NCBI GenBank assembly: GCA_016722075.1
Contig: JADKGW010000001.1
Span: forward strand, 682,001 to 746,000
From: Candidatus Kouleothrix ribensis
GTDB taxonomy: Bacteria; Chloroflexota; Chloroflexia; Chloroflexales; Roseiflexaceae
Direction: 5' to 3'
Length of the DNA stretch: 64,000 bases
Part shown: in pieces, positions 1 to 9,067 of the stretch
Layout of the letters: every line of letters begins with the position of its first letter
How positions within the stretch are numbered: position 1 is the first letter of the stretch
Notes under the pieces: generated by a model
What the model saw: the letters and a program-made list of their open reading frames with translations, nothing else
The model's database searches: none
Told to the model about the DNA's origin: nothing
Made by a program: the position numbers and the translations under genes

Positions 1-937
1 CCTGATCGACCACGACGGCAAGCTGATTGAAGATGTCGGCTATTACTGGGATCATGCGGAGCATCGCCATGTCATTGCGCACGACTATCTGTTTGCGAAC
101 TACGTGAATCCCTCCGGCAAGCACTATCCGTTGGACTTCCGGCGCTTTCGGAAGCGCGAGCAGTGCGAGGACGCGCACCCGTTTGCGAGCCATACCGACC
201 TGGTCAGGACATGATCGACTGGGTTGTGGCCGAGGACATCCCGGGCAATTTCACGTTCGACAGCTATTTCACCAACGCACCGGTCATGAACCATATCCAG
301 CACCACGACCGGGGGTATATTGGCGACCTGAAGTTTAACCGGGTTATCATCGTCAAAGGGCAGGAACAGACGGTCAGCGCCTGGGTACAGACCCTGCGCC
401 CATGGTGTCGAACGAAATTCACGGTCGGCGAGCGCACGCAATGGTATTACACCACGACCGTGCGCATCCCCAAGGTCAACCATCTCGTACGCCTGCTTGT
501 GCTCTGGTCGAGCGCTGACGCCGCCGAGCCGCGCAAGGTGCTGGTGACGAATCGGGTGCATTGGGAAGCCCACCACATCCTCAAGGTCTATCGACGGCGG
601 TGGACCGGGACAGAGCCCTATCATCGGGACGGGAAGCACCATCTGGGCATGGGCGATTGCCAACTGCGTGACGGATTGGGCCAGACCCGGCACATGCACC
701 TCGTCATGCTCGTGTACAGCGCTCTGATGCGTCAGGTGAAGCACGACCGCGCCCTGGACCTGGGCTCAGACACGCCTGATGACCATCGGCGAGTCCTGTC
801 GCGCCATCGCTCGCGAAACCCTGCGAAAGACGCTCGCCTGGGCCGTCGAACAGGCCCAGCGTGGGATGAGTCTGCCCGAAATTCAGCATCAGCTTGCCTT
901 GGCGTAGATTCTTACAGGAATCTGCAAAACTTCAGTT
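1..937 (+). mobile_element. IS-A copy 1 (IS4/IS701-like), right part, cut by window edge
   Basis: This is the 3' two thirds of the element found complete at 5550-6876, here in the opposite orientation. The terminal sequence AATCTGCAAAACTTCAGTTA near 917-937 matches the ends of the complete copy. The insertion lies 75 bases from the first attC, so it has probably destroyed the neighbouring cassette. Confidence 0.85.
2..907 (+). pseudogene. IS-A transposase, 5'-truncated by window edge and frameshifted
   Basis: The DNA encodes the DDE transposase of IS-A from its first catalytic Asp (AIDNTLIDHDGK region) to the stop. Compared with the intact copy at 5580-6794 it has lost one G near position 209 (GGGACATG became GGACATG) and gained one C near 768 (GGACTGGG became GGACCTGGG). 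The reading frame therefore changes twice: only the middle part is open, and the C-terminus is read out of frame. The rest of the DNA is almost identical to the intact copy. The element is recent, and the indels are either fresh inactivating mutations or sequence errors. Confidence 0.85.
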
Positions 938-1012
938 ATACCAAGAATGACGTAAACATAGAATGAGAACTCTATTATCTGCGCTTAGATAGTATCATGC
1001 GCTGATATTGCG

Positions 1013-1133
1013 GCCGAACGCTTGCGTTCAGCCGCGCCCCCTATGGATCGAGATGGCATTGTACCCGATACTGCTGCCAAAATCGGCCCGATCGTGTCGC
1101 CGGAACGGCGTCGGCTGCATGCGCATGTTGGGT
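1013..1133 (-). other. attC site 1
   Basis: Plus-strand cores are GCCGAAC (1013-1019) and GTTGGGT (1127-1133). Arms GCGTTCAGCCGC and GGCTGCATGCGC pair imperfectly. It follows the GGDEF-like gene on the minus strand, separated from it by about 200 bases with no gene. Confidence 0.85.
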
Positions 1134-1332
1134 GGATTCCATAATGGCTTATGATTAGCTCAATTCGAGAAGATATAGGTAGCGGAAACAGGTTTGGTTA
1201 CTTCGCGTCTTCAGATTCCTAACTTGGAAGCGGTGCAGATCCAAACAACCGACCAAACCTATTTCCGGTCACTATAGTAAAATCTGCATCTAAAGTATAG
1301 CTGAAGATTTTACAATGCAATACCAGAATTGG

Positions 1333-2169
1333 CTATGACATCCAAGAAGGCAGACTAATACCAGAGTAATAAGAGGGTATACTTAAAGGAGCTTTTACAA
1401 CTTGATTAGAACCATTTCTCTTAGCAGCTTTAACACCATGCACGGCTCGTAATAACAAATTTTCAACTGTCTCATTTGATTCGTATAGCAACCGTGCAGC
1501 ACTGAATGCACAGCTGACGTAAAGATCAAGACCTATTGATGACCAAGGATATTGCTCGATAAGATGTAGGCAACTTTCTCCCAACCTCAAAGCATCATCT
1601 CTCTTATATCCTAAGAGGACAATTACAAACTGGTCTCCCCGCAAGCGAAAAACTTTATGCTCCTCAGCTGCTCGGCTAATTATCTGCCCAATGACTCGAA
1701 GAACTTCGTCACCTGTATGAGTTCCATAAACTTTGTTGATACCAAGCAACCCATCAACATCACAATACACTATACTGATATGCTTATAATCAGAAGTAAA
1801 GCCAGAAATTGTGGTGATCAGAGTATTTTCGTTAACTGTTTCTACGAGATTTTCATGTTTGTTATCTTCAGGTAAACTTCCATTTTGAAGATCGTGGTTC
1901 AAGGTGCTCGCTCGTGGGTCAGTAGATATTTCGGGTATAGATAGCTGTTTGCAAGGCGTAGACAATGTGGCTTGATTGAATTCCGAGTTCGATGCTTGTT
2001 CGATCAATAGTTTGGTGTCGGAAATTTTCTTCACCAGATCGTTAATCTCAATAAGTATCTCCGGTGGTGTTCGAGGGCCAAACATAGCCTCTTGCTTTTC
2101 CAAGAGCCGAAGCCTGTGTTGATATGTTCGAAGCAGATCTTCAAAGTGTCGACGCTCTTGGTCATTCAT
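1333..2169 (-). CDS. GGDEF-domain-like protein with N-terminal coiled coil
   Basis: A 278-residue protein. Residues 1-60 are charged and helical (LLRTYQHRLRLLEKQEAMFG...PPEILIEINDL), resembling the short effector-associated helical module often found at the N-terminus of cyanobacterial and Chloroflexota proteins. A low-complexity linker follows. Residues about 125-250 look like a diguanylate cyclase (GGDEF) domain: YCDVDGLLGINKVYG matches the metal-binding Asp region, and RLRGDQFVIVL occupies the signature loop. The signature reads RGDQF rather than GG(D/E)EF, so cyclic-di-GMP synthesis is doubtful and a GTP-binding or regulatory role is as likely. The gene is AT-rich compared with its surroundings. 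Its start lies about 50 bases from the end of an IS-A insertion, so its native promoter may be lost. Confidence 0.7.
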   Translation of the reverse strand: MNDQERRHFEDLLRTYQHRLRLLEKQEAMFGPRTPPEILIEINDLVKKISDTKLLIEQASNSEFNQATLSTPCKQLSIPEISTDPRASTLNHDLQNGSLPEDNKHENLVETVNENTLITTISGFTSDYKHISIVYCDVDGLLGINKVYGTHTGDEVLRVIGQIISRAAEEHKVFRLRGDQFVIVLLGYKRDDALRLGESCLHLIEQYPWSSIGLDLYVSCAFSAARLLYESNETVENLLLRAVHGVKAAKRNGSNQVVKAPLSIPSYYSGISLPSWMS

Positions 2170-2218
2170 ATTATGTCCTCAGGGTAAAGTCTGATACTGA
2201 AACTGTTCGGCAAGAATT

Positions 2219-3546
2219 ATAGCTGAGCTTTTGCATAAATCTGCCCAAAGCTAAGCAAGCGCAAGGCGATGCTGAATATCGGGCAGAGTCATCCCGTTCT
2301 GCGCTTGTTTGACCGCCCAAGCCAGCGTTTTGGCCAGCGTCTCGCGCGCGATGCAGCGACAGGACTCGCCGATGGTCATCAGGCGTGTTTGAGCCCAATC
2401 GAGGGCGCGGTCGTGCTTCAGCTGACGCATCAAAGCGCTGTACACCAGGACGACGCGCTGCATGTGTCTGGTCTGACCCATCCCGTCCCTGAGTTGACAA
2501 TCGCCCATACCCAGATGTTGCTTCCCGTCGCGATGAAAGGTCTCAGTCCCGCTCCAGCGTCGCTTGTAGACTTTCAATACTCGGTGGGCTTCCCAATGCG
2601 TCCGGTTCGTCACCAGGATCTTACGCGGTTCTTTGGCATCGGCACTCGACCACAAGATCAGGAGGCGAATGGGATGGTTGACATTCGGCAGGCGCACCGA
2701 TTTCGTGAAATACCATTGGGTATGACCGGCCACTGTGAACTTCGTGCGCAATGGCGGCGTGAGTGTCTTGACCCACGCGCTCAGCACCAGCTCCTGACCG
2801 CTGACCACGATCACGCGATTGGCTTTCAGATCGCCGACATACGTGCGCTCGTGGCGGTGGATGTGGTTCATAATCGGCGCATTGGTAAAGTAGCTGTCGA
2901 AGGTGAATTCGCCTGGGATGCCCTCGACGACCACCCAATCAATTAACGCTTTGGCCAAGTCAGTGTGGCTCTTGAACGGGTGCTCGTCGTCACATTGCTC
3001 GCGCGTGCGGAAGCGCCGAAAGTCGAGTGGATAGTGCTTGCCACTGGGATTGACGGAGTTGGCAAACAGATAATCGTGGGCAATCAGTGGCGTTTGTCGG
3101 CGTGATCCCAGAAATAGCCGACATCCTCGATCAGTTTGCCCGCGTGGTCAATCAAGGTATTGTCGATTGCGATCGCGCCATCGTGACGATAGCGGGTGGT
3201 CGGGTCGTTCTGGAGCCATTCGAGACGGTGAGCGTTCAGGCGTGCAACATCCCATTTGGCATCGGTCAGCCAGCGGTTGAGACACGACTGATCCGGAGCA
3301 TCGGCAAACTCGCGCGCGATCCCGCTGACGGTTTTGTGCTCCGCCACAATCAGGCCAGTCAGATACTCGGCGAAATGGACGCGCGAGGGCTCATTTGGAA
3401 AAACGTCTCCAAACTGCACCAGGAGTTCTTCGACCACCTGGGGTAGCGCAACAATTGCTGGCATATGACCCTCCGACAGGCAACCGCTCGTCGGTCAAAT
3501 CATACGCCGCTCGGCCCTGCTGCGCAAATCTGCAAAAGTCCAGTTA
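2219..3546 (-). mobile_element. IS-A copy 2 (IS4/IS701-like), diverged
   Basis: The ends are imperfect inverted repeats: AGCTGAGCTTTTGCATAAAT on the left and AACTGGACTTTTGCAGATTT reading in from the right. They match the ends of the 5550-6876 copy. This copy is more diverged from the other two, so it is a separate lineage of the same family. It truncates the zinc-ribbon gene at 3546-3955. Confidence 0.8.
2251..3464 (-). pseudogene. IS-A transposase, frameshifted
   Basis: Two ORFs together cover the whole transposase: residues 1-126 in 3084-3464 and the C-terminal 235 residues in 2251-2958. The break is after DHADKRH, where one G is missing compared with the RHVIAHDYLF region of the intact copy. 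The N-terminal part keeps the first catalytic Asp (AIDNTLIDHAGK). The C-terminal part keeps TFDSYFTNAP and the YKRRWSGTETFHRDGKQHLG motif, a YREK-like signature. Restoring a single base would give an intact protein of about 404 residues. Confidence 0.85.
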
Positions 3547-3955
3547 GGACGAATTGCGTGGAAGGGCTGCCCGCATCAATTGGATAGCCGAAGCGCGAGG
3601 CTTGGCCAGCATCCTGCACTTCCAGCCCTTCATAGGGTGGCCGACTCACCATCCGTAGCAGAGCAATACTGCGACCGCGAAAGAAGATCGCACTTCCGGG
3701 CGTAGGCACGGTCGGCGACGCTGGATATATCACGCGAATGACAAACAGAACAAACATCAAGCCCCAAAAAGAAAGAAAGCCAATTGTGCATCCCCACGGC
3801 AAGGTCGCGCGCTGTGGGGGAGGGGTTGGGCCAGACACCTTCGCCGTAGGATCAAGTGTGGCCTGACACCGTTTACAGGTGCGCCGCTCTGAAATATTCA
3901 GGAGCCCACACTGCGAACAAGAAAGGTAGCGTATCGAACCGGAAGTAGTTGGCAT
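3546..3955 (-). pseudogene. Zinc-ribbon membrane protein, 3' end cut off by IS-A
   Basis: The protein begins with a four-cysteine zinc ribbon (CSQCGLL...CKRC, Cys 13, 16, 27 and 30), has a Pro-rich linker, and one membrane segment at about residues 55-80 (GFLSFWGLMFVLFVIRV). The segment after it (PGSAIFFRGRSIALLRM...) may form a small beta domain. The natural C-terminus is missing: the last residues before the stop near 3500 are encoded by the IS-A terminal repeat. No attC of its own remains between it and the GGDEF gene, so it either shared that cassette or lost its attC with the insertion. Confidence 0.65.
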
Positions 3956-4057
3956 GATTGACCAGTGCTTGATTGTATTAGAACGCGATCATCGACAACC
4001 GCCACAAATTGTAGCACAAGGATCTGGCCTGCAATCAGCAGCGATATGATGGCGGCG

Positions 4058-4180
4058 GCCCAACGACTGCATTCAGCCGCGCCGCGCGATAGACCGGGAA
4101 TGCGTTCCCCACCATTGTACCACACAAAATCGGCCCGATTCGCCCGCCGGAACGGCGTCGGCTGCAATGCGTGGTTGGGC
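4058..4180 (-). other. attC site 2
   Basis: Cores GCCCAAC (4058) and GTTGGGC (4174). The arms use the GCATTCAGCC / GGCTGCAATGC pairing variant. It serves the TA cassette at 4220-4794. Confidence 0.9.
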
Positions 4181-4219
4181 CGCACGGTTCAGGGGATCTG
4201 GACGAACGTTCAGCAAGGC

Positions 4220-4498
4220 TTATGCCTTATTTATTTGAGCTTCTCGCTGCAACTCTTCCTCTATTTCTTGCTCCAATTGCGCAAGGGATACTGTGCCCTT
4301 TTGTTTCGATCGCTCCGCTAAAAACTCCATGAAGGGCTTACTTTGCCGTAACTGCGCGACCTCCTGTTCGAATTCATCCGCTGCTTCGAGCACGAATGTC
4401 TGCCCCTCTTTTGAGATGATATGTACCGGCTCATCAGCGGCTTGACGCACGATTTCATCAAGCGTAATCCGTGCAGTACGCAGGTCATAGACAATCAT
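4220..4498 (-). CDS. Antitoxin of a ParE/RelE-type TA pair
   Basis: A 92-residue acidic protein overlapping the upstream toxin gene by 4 bases (ATGA), so the two are translationally coupled with the toxin first. Residues 1-45 (DLRTARITLDEIVRQAADEPVHIIS...GQTFVLE) resemble the small beta/alpha DNA-binding region of Phd/YefM-like antitoxins. The C-terminal half is helical and highly charged (LAERSKQKG...QLEQEIEEELQ), as expected for the part that wraps the toxin. Similar gene order and protein shape recur in the unrelated cassette at 31423-31988. The stop is 40 bases from attC site 2. TA pairs are the classic stabilising cassettes of large integrons. Confidence 0.75.
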   Translation of the reverse strand: MIVYDLRTARITLDEIVRQAADEPVHIISKEGQTFVLEAADEFEQEVAQLRQSKPFMEFLAERSKQKGTVSLAQLEQEIEEELQREAQINKA

Positions 4499-4794
4499 AG
4501 CTGCACCTTTCTGCCTCGAATAACGAGCTGGTTATGCTCTTTGTGGCCTACTGAGACAATGACGATACTATCTGGGTCTTCATCATCTGGCTTGTAAAAG
4601 ATGCGGTAGTGTTCGACCCGTACTTCCCATGGAGCGATAGGATTCTCATCCAGCTGCTTCCGGTGCTTTGATTCGACAAATGCATCGTGTGTGAGATAGG
4701 TTCGTATTCCTTGGGAAATAATCCGTTGTTCGTACGGCTTGAAATACCGTATATCCTCGCGCGCATCTGGGGTGATACTCATCGTATATGGCAT
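4495..4794 (-). CDS. ParE/RelE-superfamily toxin
   Basis: A 99-residue basic protein with the compact beta-sheet toxin layout: an N-terminal helix region (AREDIRYFKPYEQRIISQGI), then WEVRVEHYRIFYK, then a hydrophobic strand (IVIVSVGHK) and a basic C-terminus (NQLVIRGRKVQL). The R-Y-R-I-F-Y pattern is characteristic of RelE/ParE toxins, which cleave ribosome-bound mRNA or block gyrase; which of these applies cannot be told from sequence. It is homologous to the toxin at 31692-31988 but well diverged. Initiation at residue 5 (MSITPD) is an alternative. Confidence 0.8.
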   Translation of the reverse strand: MPYTMSITPDAREDIRYFKPYEQRIISQGIRTYLTHDAFVESKHRKQLDENPIAPWEVRVEHYRIFYKPDDEDPDSIVIVSVGHKEHNQLVIRGRKVQL

Positions 4795-4945
4795 ACAAAA
4801 CGCTCACGATCGAGATGACCGCTCTCCTTGCTCCTGCTGATTCTACCCGATGTCCGATGATAATGCAAGAGGCGTACGATGGAGTAATAGTTAACATAAC
4901 TGGGAAGGGCTGGTTGGCATATGAGGATGGTTCATATCGAGAGCG

Positions 4946-5074
4946 GCCCAACGCCTGGCGCATCAGCCGCGCCGCCACGATAGATCGGTACTGCGTTCCT
5001 GTTGATTCCAACGTTCAAAATTGGCCCGATCTCGTCGACGCGCAGCGGCGTCGGGCTGCATGCGCTGGTTGGGC
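4946..5074 (-). other. attC site 3
   Basis: Cores GCCCAAC (4946) and GTTGGGC (5068). Arms GCGCATCAGCCGCGCC / GGCGTCGGGCTGCATGCGC. It is nearly identical to the attC at 58860-58988, which serves a second copy of the same cassette. Confidence 0.92.
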
Positions 5075-5126
5075 CGGTGGCCCAGCCAGGTCATTCATTT
5101 GCAAAGAGTCAGTATTTCCCGTTTCG

Positions 5127-5549
5127 CTATTGTGATTGTTTCGCTCTGTCTTGTATTGACGTGAGCCATTGTCCATAGCATGCGTGTTGTTCGTAAACGG
5201 TTGCCGGTTCTACATCTGGTTCACTCGTGAAAATATCTACAAGATCGATCGTGCGCGCATATTGTCCGAGCTTGAGTTTATAGGCACGCAATCCTTGCCC
5301 CATATCACGCCCCATGCCCAAAGGATAGACACAACGGCTTGCTCCATAACAGAGCAGTTGAATCTGATTGCGCTCTAGCTGTACACGGATCTGAGCGAGC
5401 GCCTCAAAATAATCTGTTGCTTCGGCGGAGAACGGAGTTTGATGCAGGAGAAGTGCCAAGAAACAGCGTTCACTATCCTCGTCGTAAGAAAGCTGCGCAT
5501 TCTGGATAGTGCCATCAGTGAAACGGGTTGGGATAAGAATGCTTGTCAT
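5127..5549 (-). CDS. Unknown 140-residue cassette protein, copy 1
   Basis: I do not recognise this family. The protein starts with a beta-rich stretch (SILIPTRFTDGTIQNAQLSYDEDSERCFLALLL), continues with an amphipathic helix (FEALAQIRVQLERNQIQLLCYGASRCVYPLGMGRDMGQGLRAY, broken by Gly/Pro) and ends acidic. It is a compact soluble protein without a signal peptide. An almost identical gene with the same attC lies at 59041-59463, so the cassette has been duplicated. Comparison with that copy shows IS-A inserted 2 bases before this ATG, which removes the native ribosome-binding site and promoter and makes expression from its own signals unlikely. Confidence 0.7.
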   Translation of the reverse strand: MTSILIPTRFTDGTIQNAQLSYDEDSERCFLALLLHQTPFSAEATDYFEALAQIRVQLERNQIQLLCYGASRCVYPLGMGRDMGQGLRAYKLKLGQYARTIDLVDIFTSEPDVEPATVYEQHACYGQWLTSIQDRAKQSQ

Positions 5550-6876
5550 AACTGAAGTTTTGCAGATTCCTGTAAGAATCTACGCCAAGGCAAGCTGATG
5601 CTGAATTTCGGGCAGACTCATCCCACGCTGGGCCTGTTCGACGGCCCAGGCGAGCGTCTTTCGCAGGGTTTCGCGAGCGATGGCGCGACAGGACTCGCCG
5701 ATGGTCATCAGGCGTGTCTGAGCCCAGTCCAGGGCGCGGTCGTGCTTCACCTGACGCATCAGAGCGCTGTACACGAGCATGACGAGGTGCATGTGCCGGG
5801 TCTGGCCCAATCCGTCACGCAGTTGGCAATCGCCCATGCCCAGATGGTGCTTCCCGTCCCGATGATAGGGCTCTGTCCCGGTCCACCGCCGTCGATAGAC
5901 CTTGAGGATGTGGTGGGCTTCCCAATGCACCCGATTCGTCACCAGCACCTTGCGCGGCTCGGCGGCGTCAGCGCTCGACCAGAGCACAAGCAGGCGTACG
6001 AGATGGTTGACCTTGGGGATGCGCACGGTCGTGGTGTAATACCATTGCGTGCGCTCGCCGACCGTGACTTTCGTTCGACACCATGGGCGCAGGGTCTGTA
6101 CCCAGGCGCTGACCGTCTGTTCCTGCCCTTTGACGATGATAACCCGGTTAAACTTCAGGTCGCCAATATACCCCCGGTCGTGGTGCTGGATATGGTTCAT
6201 GACCGGTGCGTTGGTGAAATAGCTGTCGAACGTGAAATTGCCCGGGATGTCCTCGGCCACAACCCAGTCGATCATGTCCCTGACCAGGTCGGTATGGCTC
6301 GCAAACGGGTGCGCGTCCTCGCACTGCTCGCGCTTCCGAAAGCGCCGGAAGTCCAACGGATAGTGCTTGCCGGAGGGATTCACGTAGTTCGCAAACAGAT
6401 AGTCGTGCGCAATGACATGGCGATGCTCCGCATGATCCCAGTAATAGCCGACATCTTCAATCAGCTTGCCGTCGTGGTCGATCAGGGTGTTGTCGATCGC
6501 GATGACGCCGTCCTGCCGATAGCGCGTGGTCGGGTCAGCTTGGAGCCACTCCAGGCGTTGCTGGTTCAGGCGCTCGGGATCCCACGGCGACTCGGTCAGG
6601 AAGCGGTTCAGGCACGACTGGTCGGGCGCATCGGCGAACTCGCGCGCGATACCGCTGACCGTCTTGTGCTCAGCGACGATCAAGCCGGTCACATACTCGG
6701 CGAAGTGAATCCGCGCTGGCTCATTCGGAAAGGCGTCACCACACTGGCGCACCAAATCTTCGACCACCTGGGGCAACGCGACGATCGCTGGCATCGCACC
6801 CTCCCACGGCTCATGTGGTTATTCGCACTATCCTACGACTCCCCGTGCGCTCGCGCAAATCTGCAAAACTCCAGTT
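5550..6876 (-). mobile_element. IS-A copy 3 (IS4/IS701-like), complete
   Basis: The terminal inverted repeats are ACTGAAGTTTTGCAGATT on the left (from about 5551) and the complement of AATCTGCAAAACTCCAGTTT on the right (to about 6873). One long ORF fills the element. The left flank is the start of the 140-residue gene; the right flank is the middle of an unrelated plus-strand gene. The two sides do not belong together, and array polarity flips across this element. Confidence 0.88.
5580..6794 (-). CDS. IS-A transposase (DDE, IS4/IS701-like), intact
   Basis: A 404-residue transposase, the only uninterrupted copy of the three. The N-terminal 90 residues (IHFAEYVTGLIVAEHKTVSGI... SCLNRFLTE) form a helical DNA-binding part. 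Catalytic positions visible are Asp in AIDNTLIDHDGK (about residue 101), Asp in TFDSYFTNAPVMNHI, and Glu in the motif YRRRWTGTEPYHRDGK, a YREK-like signature with the E-(6)-K spacing of IS4-superfamily enzymes. It catalyses cut-and-paste movement of its own element. The start follows the sequence GGGAGGGTGCG, a good ribosome-binding site. It could supply transposase to the two broken copies. Confidence 0.88.
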   Translation of the reverse strand: MPAIVALPQVVEDLVRQCGDAFPNEPARIHFAEYVTGLIVAEHKTVSGIAREFADAPDQSCLNRFLTESPWDPERLNQQRLEWLQADPTTRYRQDGVIAIDNTLIDHDGKLIEDVGYYWDHAEHRHVIAHDYLFANYVNPSGKHYPLDFRRFRKREQCEDAHPFASHTDLVRDMIDWVVAEDIPGNFTFDSYFTNAPVMNHIQHHDRGYIGDLKFNRVIIVKGQEQTVSAWVQTLRPWCRTKVTVGERTQWYYTTTVRIPKVNHLVRLLVLWSSADAAEPRKVLVTNRVHWEAHHILKVYRRRWTGTEPYHRDGKHHLGMGDCQLRDGLGQTRHMHLVMLVYSALMRQVKHDRALDWAQTRLMTIGESCRAIARETLRKTLAWAVEQAQRGMSLPEIQHQLALA

Positions 6877-7562
6877 TATATTATTTACTTGAAGGCGACG
6901 ACAATACAAAACGAGACATCGTTCTTTTTCTCCAAGACTTCATCAACAGTGAACCTGGATGCGCTCATAGTCCTAGTGACCGCTATGCAGTATCACTTGT
7001 ACTTGCAGTTCTAGTTCTCTGTCACGCGGATTTGAAAGATGAAGCAAAGAATTTCATACATAGCAGCGTTGTTTGGTTGTGTGATAAGTATGATCAGGGA
7101 TGTGGTCTTGCTTCTCTGGAAGCCGATGAATATCAAGAAACTCTCACACTACTTGGCTGCCAATTCGATTTTCCGTCTGTACAACAATCAGGCACCAGCT
7201 TTCTTGCTTCTGCCATCTGTGATTTGGCTGCCTTTATTGATGACAGTGATTTCTACGCCAATGTAGTGAATGATATAAAAGCAAGTAGAATATATCCTAT
7301 ATATTGGCAAGCCCCTGACACTAAAGGCCTTCTCCATATCGAAAGCGAAGGAGTTATTGCCTATCCAAATATACAATATAACGATCTACTGTCCCAATTC
7401 TCTTCTTTTGAATTTGCTGAGCACATTGCACATGAGCCGCGTTCCTTCCATATAGCGCAAAAAATGGGTGTTATTTGCCTGATGTTCGTGACGCTGCTGC
7501 TACGAGATCGGTATTTTCCCACGATATGGCCTATAATAATCCAAAGTCGCACCGAAATTTAG
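6876..7562 (+). pseudogene. Unknown protein, 5' end removed at the IS-A junction
   Basis: An open frame of about 228 codons continues directly out of the IS-A terminal repeat with no start codon of its own (LYYLLEGDDNTKRDIVLFLQ onward), so only the C-terminal part of a larger gene survives. The visible part is helical and contains hydrophobic stretches (YAVSLVLAVLVLCHADL, FLASAICDLAAFID, GVICLMFVTLLLRD). It may be an alpha-solenoid or TerB-like scaffold, but no family is recognisable. AT content is higher than in the flanking DNA. It is followed by an attC in the same orientation, which identifies it as a former cassette gene. Confidence 0.6.
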
Positions 7563-7589
7563 TATCAGTTAAAGCCATTGGCAAGAGCG

Positions 7590-7717
7590 GGCTAACAAGG
7601 GCATGCAGCGGACGGCGCTACGCGCCCGCAAGATCGGGGCTTTTTTGAAAGCTGGAATCAGTCCGACCGTCATCTCGATTTATCGGTGCGCCGCCGCTGA
7701 TGCGCAGCGCGTTGGGC
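7590..7717 (+). other. attC site 4 (first in plus orientation)
   Basis: Cores GGCTAAC (7590) and GTTGGGC (7711). Arms GGGCATGCAGCGGACGGCG / CGCCGCCGCTGATGCGC. It lies 28 bases after the truncated gene's stop. Confidence 0.85.
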
Positions 7718-8074
7718 GGGCACGAGTGGCCTCTGGGCGGAGAAGCCAACCTACAATTCAGCCCGTGATTGACGCGGCCTGACCGCCAACGCGCACGAAT
7801 ACCGCATCCGAGCGCCATCGCGGGGCACGCATCCTGTGCCTGGACAGGCCAGCACCGGGAACGCCCGCGAACGCCATCCCAGGCCACGCATCCGACCGCC
7901 GTCCTGGTGGGAACCGGATCGCCGGCACCGCCCTCGTACGCCATCGCGGGGCACGCATCCGACCGCCATCGCGCCCAACCGCGTTGCGGAGGAACGCCCG
8001 CGGACGCCATCACGGGGAACGCCCGCGGGCGCCATCCCGTCCGGCAGGTCAGCGCGGCCCTCCGGCGTGGTGCC
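7718..8074 (+). repeat. N unit 1 (non-coding cassette body)
   Basis: 357 bp filling the whole gap between two attC cores. It begins GGGCACGAGTGG and ends CGGCGTGGTGCC. Inside are repeats of the motif CGCATCCGACCGCCATC and a short hairpin GCCTGGACAGGC. Confidence 0.85.
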
Positions 8075-8201
8075 GCCCAACCAGCGCATGCAGCCTGACG
8101 CCGTTCCGGCGACCGAGATCGTGGCCATTTTCCGTGGTATCATGGCGTGAAGACGATCCCGGTCTATCGTGGCGGCGCGGCTGATGCGCCAGGCGTTCGG
8201 C
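8075..8201 (+). other. attC site 5
   Basis: Cores GCCCAAC (8075) and GTTCGGC (8195). Arms GCGCATGCAGCCTGACGCC / GGCGCGGCTGATGCGCC. It closes N unit 1. Confidence 0.92.
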
Positions 8202-8305
8202 CTGCACCTCCACTGCGTGCACCATCTGAAAGCATAACGACGGGCTCCTATTGAGCTGAGGATGCCATTCTCGAGAGGAGGCTGAAGCACATTTTATGGC
8301 AGGTT

Positions 8306-8716
8306 ATGAGACAATTGGCTTCTGAGTTCTATATCCTTTCGGTGCTCCATCGCCTTGGAGTTGATGCAACCCTTACGCTCGGCAATAAAAAATCGGTCGA
8401 TATACTCGTCGTCCGGCACGCTGGCGATGCGGTAACGGTTGATGTCAAAGGTGTTGCCGGTAAATATGATTGGCCAGCCGATAATATTCGTATGACTCCG
8501 AATCATCGACACTTTATTGCGTTTGTCAGCTACGAGGGTAGCTTCCAAGATCCGACACTACTGCCAAGTGTTTGGCTCGTGCCTTATGAAGAAGTGGCAC
8601 AATTTACTAAACAGTACCAAGGACGTAAGAACGTCTCGCGTGCCGTACTCACGAAAAACGGTGAGTCATACCGGAACGCGTGGCACCTATTGATCGAGGA
8701 TACAAGCACATCCTAA
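8306..8716 (+). CDS. PD-(D/E)XK nuclease-fold protein, copy 1
   Basis: A 136-residue protein. The core KSVDILVVRHAGDAVTVDVKGV has the D-x(n)-DVKG arrangement of the PD-(D/E)XK nuclease superfamily, close to DUF4365-like or Mrr-like small domains; it may cut or only bind DNA. The copy at 58343-58765 starts MAGYEANLASEF from an ATG equivalent to 8296. Here a 2-base deletion after MAGYE kills that frame, and a second ATG at 8306 re-enters the correct frame as MRQLASEF, so the domain is still encodable, though without a well-placed ribosome-binding site. The neighbouring attC is shared with the second copy. Confidence 0.72.
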   Translation: MRQLASEFYILSVLHRLGVDATLTLGNKKSVDILVVRHAGDAVTVDVKGVAGKYDWPADNIRMTPNHRHFIAFVSYEGSFQDPTLLPSVWLVPYEEVAQFTKQYQGRKNVSRAVLTKNGESYRNAWHLLIEDTSTS

Positions 8717-8907
8717 CCTTTGAATTGATATACTGCGCACGGCGACAGTTTGAACAAATCTCCCGCATACAATTGAGCGCATTGGAATGCAGAATCATCT
8801 CTCTGACTGAACGTCCATTCCCAACCCGCGCGCAGTATGTCTCACGAACACGCCAATATGTACTTTGAAAGCCTTCTATTTCCGCAACCCATATAGCGAA
8901 ATGGCTG

Positions 8908-9032
8908 CGGCCGAACATGCGCATGCAGCCGACGCCGTTCCGGCGGCACGATCGGGCCGATTTTAGCAGCCGTATCAACGATAACGCATTCCCGACCTAT
9001 GTGGGGCGCGGCTGATGCGCGTGGCGTTCGGC
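8908..9032 (+). other. attC site 6
   Basis: Cores GCCGAAC (8908) and GTTCGGC (9026). Apart from two bases it is the reverse complement of the attC at 58027-58149, which follows the second copy of the same gene. About 190 bases without a gene separate it from the stop at 8716. Confidence 0.92.
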
Positions 9033-9067
9033 CGGTTTCAAGGTACGCATTCCCACTTCAACATCCT

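Noticed and set aside
1013..1133. attC-like elements as simple REP/BIME palindromes
   Set aside because: They are longer, end in integron-type cores, are oriented relative to genes, and define exact breakpoints of cassette duplication.
5598..7562. 654-codon plus-strand frame
   Set aside because: The first two thirds are antisense to the IS-A transposase; only the part after 6876 belongs to a real (truncated) gene.
7718..8074. N unit internal repeats as a CRISPR array
   Set aside because: Motif copies are short, imperfect and irregularly spaced, with no unique spacers and no cas genes in the window.
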